A DNA stretch of 33,352 nucleotides from Phycisphaerales bacterium UBA1910 (lineage in GTDB: Bacteria > Planctomycetota > Phycisphaerae > Phycisphaerales > UBA1924). The notes under the pieces were generated by a model. The model did no database searches, was not told the origin of the DNA, and was given only the letters and a program-made list of their open reading frames with translations. The stretch is taken from NCBI GenBank assembly GCA_002337545.1, contig DDGE01000056.1, forward strand, positions 13,357-46,708, in the 5' to 3' direction. The number at the start of each line of letters is the position of its first letter. The first letter of the stretch is position 1. Positions 1 through 7,867 of the stretch are shown in pieces. A program made the position numbers and the translations under genes.

Positions 1-297
1 GTCTTCATGGCCCCCAACGCCCCGATCATGGTCGGCAAGGACGAGCTCCGGGCATGGGCCACGCCCTATCTCGACGCCTACACCGTGGGCTGGGAGAAGA
101 CAGAACTGGAGCTGGTGGTCAACGGCGACTGGGCCTATTCGCTCTACAGCTACCGGGAAGACGACACCCCCAAAGCCGGCGGGCCACGCCTGCAGGACAC
201 GGGCAAGGGGATCATCATCTACCACTACGATAACGACGGCGTCTGGCGGGTCGCACGCGACGCGTGGAACTCGGACCTGCCCGCGAGTGAGCACTGA
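1..297 (+). CDS. SnoaL/NTF2-like protein, 5'-truncated
   Basis: This is the C-terminal part of a small alpha+beta-barrel protein of the SnoaL/DUF4440 (NTF2-like) type. The reading frame is open to base 1, and the first residues (VFMAPNAPIMVGKDELRAW) match the middle of such a domain, where a phrase like 'dDavfmaPn.p.i.Gkdai' is normal, so the true start lies before the window. The rest shows the usual late strands: a W-rich stretch, then a G-K-G-I-I-I-Y strand and a final 'DGVWRVARDAWNSD' segment. It ends 15 bases before the next gene, which has the same fold, so the two are probably cotranscribed. The substrate cannot be read from sequence, because this fold serves isomerases, cyclases and pure binding proteins. 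The fold call is fairly secure; the function is unknown. Confidence 0.75.
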   Translation, partial: VFMAPNAPIMVGKDELRAWATPYLDAYTVGWEKTELELVVNGDWAYSLYSYREDDTPKAGGPRLQDTGKGIIIYHYDNDGVWRVARDAWNSDLPASEH

Positions 298-312
298 TCG
301 AGAGGGACACAC

Positions 313-717
313 ATGAGCGAGTCACCAATGCAGGCCGTGCAGGGCATCTACGACGCGTTTAGCGCGGGTGATGTGCCCGCGGTGCTTGGACGCATGGACG
401 ATCAGATCGAATGGAACGAAGCGAACAACTTTCCCTACGCCGACGGGAACCCGTACATCGGGCCCGAGGCGGTGCTCAACGGCGTGTTCGCACGCTTTAT
501 CGACGAGTGGGATGGCTTCGGGGTCGAGATGGACGAGTTGCTCGATGCGGGCGAGACCATCGTCGCGCTCGGGCACTACACCGGCACCTACAAAGCAACC
601 GGCAAGCCCCAGCGCACACAGATCGTCCATGTATGGCGGGTCAGCGATGGCAAGGCCACGCGCTTCCAGCAGTATGCCGACACGCTGCATGTCGCCCGAG
701 TGATCGGGTCGGTTTAA
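313..717 (+). CDS. SnoaL-like (NTF2 superfamily) protein
   Basis: A 134-residue protein with the length and pattern of a stand-alone SnoaL-like/ketosteroid-isomerase-related domain. It has an N-terminal helix (MQAVQGIYDAFSAGDV), the conserved 'IEWNEANNFPYADGNPY-GPEAV' loop, and C-terminal strands (ETIVALGHYTGTYKATGK, then QIVHVWRVSDGKATRFQQYAD). A purine-rich GAGAGGG lies about 8 bases before the ATG and supports this start. It follows the truncated SnoaL gene after 15 bases and meets the ChaN-like lipoprotein gene head-on at its 3' end. No signal peptide is visible, so it should be cytoplasmic. Members of this family are often annotated only as 'nuclear transport factor 2 family protein'; a specific reaction cannot be assigned. 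Confidence 0.85.
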   Translation: MSESPMQAVQGIYDAFSAGDVPAVLGRMDDQIEWNEANNFPYADGNPYIGPEAVLNGVFARFIDEWDGFGVEMDELLDAGETIVALGHYTGTYKATGKPQRTQIVHVWRVSDGKATRFQQYADTLHVARVIGSV

Positions 718-729
718 TAGCCACCCGTG

Positions 730-1680
730 TCAGTTGCTCGCGTCGGGCGAGCCCACATACACCACGAAGTCCGCGATGTTGCGATCGTCTTCTTGGATCT
801 CGTCGTGCGTCGCCGGGAGGGTGATGCAGGTGACGATGTTGATCTCGCGTCCGGCGCGGGCGCGGAGCTGGTCGACCAGCTCGGAGCTGCCGGGCTCGAA
901 GGGGAACTGGGCGTGGAAGTAGCCGACGATGAGGACGACGGGGGTGCCATCGTCGAATCCATCGACCATGCTCTGGGCCATCGTCGCGTCCCAGGTGGAT
1001 TGTGATCGAAGGAACCCCTCGATCATCTCTTCGCCGCCGTGGGAGGCCATGCCGCCCATGGCATTGATGAACCGGTCGCGATACGCGCCCTGAGGTGTCT
1101 GGTCCGGGATCTCCACCAACGCACGCTGGTTGTCGTTGAGTTCACGCAGAAGATCGAACCCATCGGTGCGGGCGAGGCGAACATATCGGCGCGGGGCGTT
1201 GGCCGCGATCACGGGACGACCGGCTTCCTTCGCCGCGTCGATCATGCGTGCGTGCGCCCAGGGGTTGTTGCCCTCGTTGCGATCCGCGGCCTTCTCGAAC
1301 GCTTCGCGATCGGTGATCCCCGCGAGGAAATCGTCGAGCGCGATCTGTTCGTCGCGTTCGTAAAACTCCATCGCCAGCAGGGCATTTGGGTTCGCGATGA
1401 GGATGTCCTCGAACATCTCCTGCTGGATCGCGTTGCCGAGCTCGTGCCCGTGGACCTCGCCCATGAGGACCACATCCGCGGTGGCCATCTTCTGGATGGC
1501 CTGCGACCAGGTGGTGGAACCGGAACCGTCGCCGTTGAGGATCGTGACCGACCGCGCCGCGCTGCGGGTCGATTCGCGGAGCGCCTGGGTCTGCTCTTCG
1601 CGGGTCTGTGTGGTGCACCCTGTGAGGAGCGCACCGAGGGTGCAGGCCGTGAGCAATCGCGTCGCGTGGATCATCTTCAT
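730..1680 (-). CDS. ChaN-family lipoprotein (haem-binding/Tiki-like domain)
   Basis: A 316-residue lipoprotein starting MKMIHATRLLTACTLGALL with lipobox L-T-G-C (Cys22). The frame is open further upstream into the pump gene; the ATG at 1680 is chosen because it places the signal peptide correctly. The body matches the ChaN/Tiki-type fold: 'DVVLMGEVHGHELGN' (GE-H signature) near the N-terminus, then 'LLAMEFYERDEQ', a WAHARMIDAAKEAGRPVIAANAPR segment in the middle and a GGM.SHG region later. ChaN proteins are outer-membrane lipoproteins reported to bind haem in Campylobacter; related Tiki/TraB proteins include metalloproteases. The gene lies 40 bases after the RND pump gene on the same strand and is probably the last gene of that operon. 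Family call is confident; a role in iron or haem handling is inferred from the family alone. Confidence 0.85.
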   Translation of the reverse strand: MKMIHATRLLTACTLGALLTGCTTQTREEQTQALRESTRSAARSVTILNGDGSGSTTWSQAIQKMATADVVLMGEVHGHELGNAIQQEMFEDILIANPNALLAMEFYERDEQIALDDFLAGITDREAFEKAADRNEGNNPWAHARMIDAAKEAGRPVIAANAPRRYVRLARTDGFDLLRELNDNQRALVEIPDQTPQGAYRDRFINAMGGMASHGGEEMIEGFLRSQSTWDATMAQSMVDGFDDGTPVVLIVGYFHAQFPFEPGSSELVDQLRARAGREINIVTCITLPATHDEIQEDDRNIADFVVYVGSPDASN

Positions 1681-1720
1681 CTGTCTCGTCCTCATCCGAT
1701 CATGGCCGGATCGTTCGGGT

Positions 1721-4700
1721 TTACGCTCCTGCTGCGAACGGGTCCGCAGCGACGGCTGGGGTTGCATCGCTCTCGGTTTGAGTCCCGCGCCACATATCGA
1801 GCACGAGCGAGAACAGCAACGGCACCAGCAAGAGTGTAAACACGGTCGAGACGAGAAGCCCGCCGACGACGACAGAACCCAGCCCGCGGTACATCTCCGA
1901 CCCGGAGCCCGGGACGAGCACGAGCGGGAGCATGCCCCCCACGGAGGTCATCACGGACATGAAGATCGGGCGGATACGGGTCTTGAAGGACATCACGATC
2001 GCGTCGATCGGCTTCATGGGCTCGGAATGGTCGGTCTCGGCCTCATCGCCTCGCATGAAGTTGAGGGATTGGTGCACGATGAGGATCGCGTTGTTCACCA
2101 CGACACCGATGAGGATGATGAACCCGAGCATGGTGAGCACATCGAGCTTCTGCGGTGCCTTGGTGGGGTCCATCAGCGAGAAGTGGTGGACGATCGCGAG
2201 CCCCGCGAACCCGCCGACGACGGCGAGCGGGACGGAGAACATGATCACCAAGGGGTACAGGAAACTCTCGAAGAGCGCACACATGAGGAGATAGGTCACC
2301 AAGAGCGCCCACACAAGACGCGCGGTGAGAAGCTCGGGGTGCCCAACGGAAACCCACGCGAGTGCCGCGATGATCAACCCGAGCAGGATCGTGCCAACGA
2401 CGCCGTAGATCCCGTACTGGTTCTTGGACCGCTTTGAGCGGATGAAAACGACGACGCCCGCGATGATGGAGATGATCGTGATCAGCCCCGCCGCGAGCAG
2501 GGACATCCCGCCCTTGCCCGCACCCGCCGGTGGCGCGGAACCGAGCAGCGATGCACGCACTTGTTCAAGGTCTGCTGCGGACCCTTCCAGACGCACGCGC
2601 ATGGATCGATCCACCAGGCCGGCAGCGTTGGCCGCGTCGATCATGTTCTCCTGAATCCAGTCCATCGCCTGCTGCACGGGCATGGCCTCGGGTGGGTTCA
2701 CGGAGATGGTGACGCTCGGGAGTTCCTCGATGCGCTGAATAATCTGAGCCGCAAGCGTTGGACGGAACTCAACGACGGAATCGATCGGAACCACCGGACC
2801 GGCGGGTGTCGCGACGGGTACATCGCGGATCTGCTCGAGGGTGTCCATGCGTCCGCCCATGGGGAGAACGACGAGATCAATGGTTTCCGAACCGACTTTG
2901 TAATCGCCGACGAACGCGCCGTCGAAGAGCCCACGGATCGCGACGCCCAGCCCCTGAGTCGTGAGCCCGAGCTCGCGCCCGCGATCGTTGAGGACGATCT
3001 GCATCTCCTGCTGTTGGAGCGTGAAGTTCGCGGGGGTCGGGGTGACATTGCCGTACCCGAACTCGCCCGCCGCGACGCCGAACATCATCGATGCGGCCGC
3101 GTTGACCTGATCCAGACTCGGTCCGGAGATCTCAACCTTGATCCCGCCGCCGTCGCGTACATCGGAGAAGAGCGAACTCTGACGCGCACCACCGAACGAG
3201 TCGGGGATGCCCTGCATCGCGCCGGTGAGCAGGTGCCCAATGGGGATGACGACCTGATCATTCTGCGAAGTGGCACCGATGAACATGTTCGTGCCGAACG
3301 CACCGATGAAGAAGTTGCCGATGGGAACCGGTTCGAAAATCGGCATCCCCGGCATCATCTGAATCTCGGGGAGATCCGCGTAAGTTTCGGGCTGATCGAT
3401 ATCCGCAGCGGCGTAGGGGTAGATGCGCTGCTCGATCCGGTTCGCGATCCCTTCACGCTCTTCAACAGACAGCCCTGGCGGGATCAACAACCCACCGAAC
3501 ACCAGGTTGCGGTTCCCCGCGGGGAGGTAATCGAGCGGGGGCATGAGTTTGATACCGCCCCACACGCTGACGATAGTGAGGAACAGGATCACACCCGGAC
3601 GCAAGGTCCACGCGCGCCACCCGGTCATCAGCCACTTGAGCTGATTCCCCGCCAGATCGACGAGCTTCGCGAAGAGCGCAGGGATCCCGAACATCCCGCC
3701 GATGAGTCGTTTCACGATACCGGGCTTGGCGGATTCGGGACGAAGCCATCGCGAACACGCGGTCGGGATGACAATCACGGAGACGATGAGCGAGAAGCTC
3801 ACCGCGCCGACGATCGCGATGGAGATGTCGCGGAAGAGCTGACCCACCTCTTCTTGGATCGTGAGCACCGGGATGAACACCGCAACGGTGGTGAGGGTCG
3901 ATGCGAGGACAGCGCCCCAGACTTCCTTGCCGCCTCGCCATGACGCGATGATCGGGGATTCGCCGAGCTTCAATCGCCGATCGATGTTCTCAAGAACGAC
4001 GATCGAGTTGTCAACGACCATCCCGACGGCGAACGCGAGCCCGGCGAGGGAGATGACATTGAGGGTTCGTCCCATCGCGAGCATCACGAGGAAGGTCCCC
4101 ACGACGGAGATGGGGAGCGCGATGGCGATGATGCCCGTTGCACGCCAGTTGCGCAGGAAGAGCAGCAGAACGATCGTCGCGATCCCGCCGCCGACCCAGA
4201 GGTTCGAGGTCACGAGCGAGATGGCGCTGTTGATGTAATCCGTTTCGTCGTAGACCTGACGCATGCGCAGGTCAGGACCGACCGGTCCCGCGGCGGTGCG
4301 ACCGCCAAGGTTGGGGAGGATCTTCTCGCGGACATCCTGCACGCGGACCTTGAGCTCTTCCATGATCTCAAGGACATTCGCGTCGCTCTGACGGATGACA
4401 TTGATCGCGATCGCGGGGCGCGCGAACGAGCGGATGAACCCGGTCTCCTTCTCGTGCCCAACCTCGACCTGCGCGACATCACGCACGCGAACGGGCTTGC
4501 CGTCGCGGTAGGTGATGATTGTGTCGAGGATCTGCTCGGGGTCCTCGTACTGCCCCACGAGTCGCACGCGGTAATCGCGCTTGCCTTCCGCGATGGTCCC
4601 CGCGGACACATTCGTGTTCTCGCCCTGGAGCGCCTGAACCACATCGAGATGATTCAGTCCGCGCTGTGCGAGCGCGACGGGGTCCGCGAGGACGCGTGCT

Positions 4701-5278
4701 TCGCGTTCGCGTCCGCCGAAGATATTGATCGTTGCGACACCCGGGACACGCTCCAGGTACGGCTTCACTTCCCGATCTAGCTCGTCGAACAGGGTCGTCA
4801 GGTCGTAATCGGAGTGTCTCGCGAGGGCTTCGTCCGGGAGATCGATGATGAACCAAGCGATCGCGGACCCCGGGTCGGACACGCCGTCCGCGGCGACGAC
4901 GATGGGCTCGTCCACCTCATCGGGGTACGCGGGGACCTGACGCAGCGCGTCGGACACTTCCTGCAGCGCCCGGGTGATGTCGGAACCGACCTTAAAGTCG
5001 AGCGTCACGACCGTCTGCCCCTGCTCGGTCGATGAGATCATCCGATCGAGGTTCTCGACATTCTTGAGTTTCTCTTCCTGATCCTTCGTGATCTCGTCGA
5101 CGACTTCCTCGGGGCTCCGCCCGGGCCAGATCGTGGTCACGGTGATCGTGGGTTTGGAAACCGTCGGTGTGAGCTGCACGGGGATCGCCCCGGCGCCGAT
5201 GATCCCGAACATCAAGACCAAAAAGACGCCGACGGCAACAGTGACCGGGCGCGAAATGCAAGCGCGGACGATGTCCAT
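1721..5278 (-). CDS. RND-family efflux pump, inner-membrane permease subunit
   Basis: An 1185-residue HAE-1/AcrB-type transporter, longer than the usual 1020-1060. TM1 follows the start (residues 12-32). The TM4 signature is VGMVVDNSIVVLENIDR with Asp423-Asn424, where AcrB has Asp-Asp. The TM10 signature is GVVVNNAILIV near 1058-1067, with Asn where AcrB has the relay Lys. The two large periplasmic loops (about 35-350 and 580-920) are present. Two extra hydrophobic segments, about 926-946 and 955-977, separated by a basic RSKRSKNQ loop, precede the conserved TM8 region (LVWALLVTYLLMCALFES). The start codon lies 2 bases after the adaptor gene stop, so the two are surely cotranscribed. No outer-membrane channel gene is in the window. 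Proton-driven export of drugs or other amphiphiles is the family function; the actual substrate is unknown. Confidence 0.95.
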   Translation of the reverse strand: MDIVRACISRPVTVAVGVFLVLMFGIIGAGAIPVQLTPTVSKPTITVTTIWPGRSPEEVVDEITKDQEEKLKNVENLDRMISSTEQGQTVVTLDFKVGSDITRALQEVSDALRQVPAYPDEVDEPIVVAADGVSDPGSAIAWFIIDLPDEALARHSDYDLTTLFDELDREVKPYLERVPGVATINIFGGREREARVLADPVALAQRGLNHLDVVQALQGENTNVSAGTIAEGKRDYRVRLVGQYEDPEQILDTIITYRDGKPVRVRDVAQVEVGHEKETGFIRSFARPAIAINVIRQSDANVLEIMEELKVRVQDVREKILPNLGGRTAAGPVGPDLRMRQVYDETDYINSAISLVTSNLWVGGGIATIVLLLFLRNWRATGIIAIALPISVVGTFLVMLAMGRTLNVISLAGLAFAVGMVVDNSIVVLENIDRRLKLGESPIIASWRGGKEVWGAVLASTLTTVAVFIPVLTIQEEVGQLFRDISIAIVGAVSFSLIVSVIVIPTACSRWLRPESAKPGIVKRLIGGMFGIPALFAKLVDLAGNQLKWLMTGWRAWTLRPGVILFLTIVSVWGGIKLMPPLDYLPAGNRNLVFGGLLIPPGLSVEEREGIANRIEQRIYPYAAADIDQPETYADLPEIQMMPGMPIFEPVPIGNFFIGAFGTNMFIGATSQNDQVVIPIGHLLTGAMQGIPDSFGGARQSSLFSDVRDGGGIKVEISGPSLDQVNAAASMMFGVAAGEFGYGNVTPTPANFTLQQQEMQIVLNDRGRELGLTTQGLGVAIRGLFDGAFVGDYKVGSETIDLVVLPMGGRMDTLEQIRDVPVATPAGPVVPIDSVVEFRPTLAAQIIQRIEELPSVTISVNPPEAMPVQQAMDWIQENMIDAANAAGLVDRSMRVRLEGSAADLEQVRASLLGSAPPAGAGKGGMSLLAAGLITIISIIAGVVVFIRSKRSKNQYGIYGVVGTILLGLIIAALAWVSVGHPELLTARLVWALLVTYLLMCALFESFLYPLVIMFSVPLAVVGGFAGLAIVHHFSLMDPTKAPQKLDVLTMLGFIILIGVVVNNAILIVHQSLNFMRGDEAETDHSEPMKPIDAIVMSFKTRIRPIFMSVMTSVGGMLPLVLVPGSGSEMYRGLGSVVVGGLLVSTVFTLLLVPLLFSLVLDMWRGTQTESDATPAVAADPFAAGA

Positions 5279-5280
5279 AT

Positions 5281-6486
5281 TCAGTTGCTCCCTTCAGCCG
5301 AGATCGGGGCGCTGGGCTTGCCGCTTGTGTGGCTCAGATCGACCGGCTCGGGTTCAGCGAGGATATTGAGGGGTTGACCCGGGAACATGCGTTCGTTGCC
5401 CGATGTCACCACAATCATCCCGGGCTGTAGCACAGGCGAGCGCACCGCGACCCGTTGACCAACCGCAAAGAGGCGTTCGATGGGGGCGATCGCCGAGACG
5501 CCGTCGTTGGAAAAGTACACGACCTCTCCTGTCGGTGTGCGGACAATGGCATCCTTGTGCACCGTGATGTAATCACCCTGAACACCCGTCGGGACATACG
5601 CGGTCAAAGACATCCCGGGGCGGAGGCTGTTCTTCGCGTTATCCACGGCGATGCGTACGGGGAAGAGCCGGCTGAGTGAGTCTGCGCCGGGAAGGATCGA
5701 GATCACTTCGCCATAAATCTCCTGCCCAGACCCGAGCCCGAGCGCCGGAAGTCGGAGTTCGATCTTTCCCTTTGCCTTCTGGGCCTCGGCGATCGCTGGG
5801 TAGGTGTCCTCGGGGATATCAATCCGCGCTTCGAGCTTATCGAGTGAAACAAGAGCGACGATCGTGTCACCACGCCCGATCCATTGACCGATCTCTGTGG
5901 ATTTCTCGATGATGCGTCCGGCAAAGGGTGCCGAGATCGTCATGTCATCGAGCTCGCGCTGGGCGAGAGCAAGATCACCCTCAGCCGTCGCGAGTTCTGC
6001 CTCTGCCTGCGCGAGCAGCGCTTTGCGTGAAGCAACGAGTGTGCGTGCATCATCGATCTGCGATACGCCGGCAGACCCAAGCGAATCGAGCTCCTCGACA
6101 CGCCCCAGATCGCGCTCCGCGTTGCTCAGCTCTTCTTGTCGCTGGGCAATGACAGCCCGCGCGTATTCGATGTCCGCCTTGGCGCGTGTAACCTCGATCT
6201 CTGCCCGATTTGAGTCAAGGCGTGCCAGCACCTGCCCCTTTTCAACCAGATCGCCCTCTTCCACATCGAGTTGAACGAGGAGCCCCTCAACCTGCGACGC
6301 CAGAGCGCTCTGAAGTCGTGAGCGGATCTCGCCAGTCACCGCGCGGCGACGCGTGAGGGTTTCCGAGCGGACTTCGCCGACGGTTACATTGGCGGGTGGT
6401 GGCCCACCCTCCTGGGCAAATGACACTTCCGGGGCCACAAAGGCCAAAGCCAACAAAATCAGGACGGGTTTTATTCGGGCACGCAT
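5281..6486 (-). CDS. RND efflux periplasmic adaptor (membrane fusion protein)
   Basis: A 401-residue adaptor of the HlyD/AcrA type. The ATG at 6486 is preceded by GAGGA at good spacing and starts a clear signal peptide (MRARIKPVLILLALAFVAPE, cleavage near AQ-EGG); the upstream in-frame extension is not needed. The order is: lipoyl/barrel-sandwich half with 'GLLVQLDVEEGDLVEKGQVL', a long alpha-hairpin rich in Ala, Glu and Arg (about 95-165), the second lipoyl half 'ISAPFAGRIIEKSTEIGQW', then beta-barrel and membrane-proximal domains. It bridges the inner-membrane pump and an outer-membrane channel. It is the first gene of the operon and faces the divergent LacI-family regulator across 236 bases. 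Confidence 0.95.
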   Translation of the reverse strand: MRARIKPVLILLALAFVAPEVSFAQEGGPPPANVTVGEVRSETLTRRRAVTGEIRSRLQSALASQVEGLLVQLDVEEGDLVEKGQVLARLDSNRAEIEVTRAKADIEYARAVIAQRQEELSNAERDLGRVEELDSLGSAGVSQIDDARTLVASRKALLAQAEAELATAEGDLALAQRELDDMTISAPFAGRIIEKSTEIGQWIGRGDTIVALVSLDKLEARIDIPEDTYPAIAEAQKAKGKIELRLPALGLGSGQEIYGEVISILPGADSLSRLFPVRIAVDNAKNSLRPGMSLTAYVPTGVQGDYITVHKDAIVRTPTGEVVYFSNDGVSAIAPIERLFAVGQRVAVRSPVLQPGMIVVTSGNERMFPGQPLNILAEPEPVDLSHTSGKPSAPISAEGSN

Positions 6487-6722
6487 TGGGTCCTCACTTC
6501 CAAGCCCGGGTGGGTCCAGATCGCAATTCCTGTCGCGATCTCGCCGAGCCACCAATACTAACCGCTCATTCCGAAAAATCTTCCGTCCGATTCAGAATCA
6601 GAGTTTGTACTCGCCGAAACTAGCAAAAACCCCTACACTTAAATGGAATTAAACTGACATAGCCCCAATCCCGATGCTCAGGTGCGTGGGTCGGTGTGTG
6701 TGTCTGGGCAGGAATGTGCAAC
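6487..6722. promoter_or_regulatory. Divergent intergenic region between efflux operon and LacI-type regulator
   Basis: This 236-base stretch separates the adaptor gene (minus) from the LacI-family gene (plus) and must hold both promoters. It is more A+T-rich around 6570-6660. A short perfect inverted repeat, GATTC-A-GAATC at 6590-6600, is the only compact palindrome I noticed; it is shorter than a typical LacI operator. No convincing -35/-10 pair stands out on either strand. Autoregulation and control of the pump by the regulator are inferred from layout. Confidence 0.45.
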
Positions 6723-7751
6723 ATGGAAAAACGAAAGACACAACGCGTCACCCTTGCCAAGGTCGCAGAGCGGGCAGGGGTTGCAGAGTCTACGGCGTCA
6801 CGCGTCATTAACGGCTATACCCATAACTTCCGGGTCCGACCGGAGGTTCGCCAGCGTGTTCTCGACGCAGCCGAGGAACTGAACTATCGCCCGAATCCCA
6901 TGGTCCGCTCGATCAGCGCGAAGAAGACGAACCTCGTCGCCGTCGTCGGCTGGGCATCAGACGGTGTGAACCGAACAGCCCTGTCCGAGGCCGTCCGCGT
7001 GCTCCGAGAGGGCGACAAGCATGTCTGCACCACCTTCCTCGACCCGGATTATTCCGGTCATGAACTGCCCTCGTGGCGTGTGGATGGGGCGGTGGCGCTG
7101 CAGGTCCGCGACACAACAGACCTCAACGAGCTCGAAGAGCAGAACATGCCCTATGTCTCGATCAACGGGCTCGCCGGGCCCGGCGGTGACGCGGTCAACT
7201 TCAATGAGCCCCACGGCATGGACCAGGCGATCGATCACCTGCTCGAGCTTGGTCACACCAAGATCGCGTACGCGTACATCGATACCAAGCGCCTCAACCC
7301 CCGCGGGATCCCGCACACATCCGTGAAACAGCGGAAAGATGCGTATGTCTCGATCCTTGAGCATCGCGGACTCAAGCCCGTAGCAGGTTTCGATCAGTTC
7401 GATCACAACGCGATGTCGTACTGCAAGATGGTGCTACAGAAGGGTGGCGCAACGGCCGTCATTGCGTATGACGACATCACGGCGCTCTACCTCATCCAAG
7501 CGATGAACACCCTCGGGATGCAGGTACCCCGCGATATGTCGATCGTTGCGTTCAACGACGAGTTGCCCGCGAAGGTCGCGACGCCCGCGCTGACCACGAT
7601 CGCACTACCCGCGGCCGTGGCGGGCAAGACCGCCGGCGAGCTGTTGCTCAGCCGGCTCTCCAGCGACGACCCGATCCCCTCGCGAACGGTCACGCTGGAC
7701 GAAACGCTGATCATCCGTCAATCGACGGCCGCGCCGCGTGTGATGGAGTGA
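6723..7751 (+). CDS. LacI-family transcriptional regulator
   Basis: A 342-residue regulator. The N-terminal helix-turn-helix reads VTLAKVAERAGVAESTASRV (residues 9-28), followed by a hinge-like 'ELNYRPNPMVRSISAKKTN'. The stretch after the recognition helix, NGYTHNFRVRPEVRQRV, is two to three residues longer than the usual 'NG.pgVs.etr.rV'. The C-terminal part is a periplasmic-binding-protein-like effector domain: 'GAVALQVRD', 'DQAIDHLLELGHTKIAYAYI', 'AVIAYDDITALYLIQAMNTLGMQVPRDMSIVAFND'. AGGA 9 bases before the ATG at 6723 supports this start over ATG 6714. It is transcribed away from the RND efflux operon, and its own transcript ends at a strong hairpin at 7774. The ligand is unknown; LacI proteins usually sense sugars or nucleosides. 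Confidence 0.93.
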   Translation: MEKRKTQRVTLAKVAERAGVAESTASRVINGYTHNFRVRPEVRQRVLDAAEELNYRPNPMVRSISAKKTNLVAVVGWASDGVNRTALSEAVRVLREGDKHVCTTFLDPDYSGHELPSWRVDGAVALQVRDTTDLNELEEQNMPYVSINGLAGPGGDAVNFNEPHGMDQAIDHLLELGHTKIAYAYIDTKRLNPRGIPHTSVKQRKDAYVSILEHRGLKPVAGFDQFDHNAMSYCKMVLQKGGATAVIAYDDITALYLIQAMNTLGMQVPRDMSIVAFNDELPAKVATPALTTIALPAAVAGKTAGELLLSRLSSDDPIPSRTVTLDETLIIRQSTAAPRVME

Positions 7752-7773
7752 ACCGGCTTATTCCAATACCCAG

Positions 7774-7799
7774 AACCCGCTCGGAAGAGCGGGTTTTTT
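7774..7799 (+). terminator. Rho-independent terminator after the LacI-family gene
   Basis: A perfect 9-bp stem AACCCGCTC/GAGCGGGTT with a GGAA tetraloop, running into six T residues, 23 bases after the regulator stop codon. It separates the regulator from the MscS gene. Confidence 0.9.
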
Positions 7800-7840
7800 C
7801 TGGCCCCTTCATCCCAGACATCCGCGCACGACGCTGCCCC

Positions 7841-7846
7841 TAGAAT
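7841..7846 (+). promoter_or_regulatory. Candidate -10 box of the MscS gene
   Basis: TAGAAT lies 21 bases before the MscS start codon and downstream of the preceding terminator, where a promoter is required. No good -35 hexamer is seen at 17 bases, so this is a position-based call. Confidence 0.35.
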
Positions 7847-7867
7847 CAGACAACGGGAGGGCTTCTC

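Noticed and set aside
2561..3943. Long plus-strand open frame (460 codons) opposite the RND pump gene
   Set aside because: It is Arg/Asp/Glu/His-rich with no domain logic, lies wholly antisense to a clearly coding gene and reflects the codon bias of the minus-strand frame.
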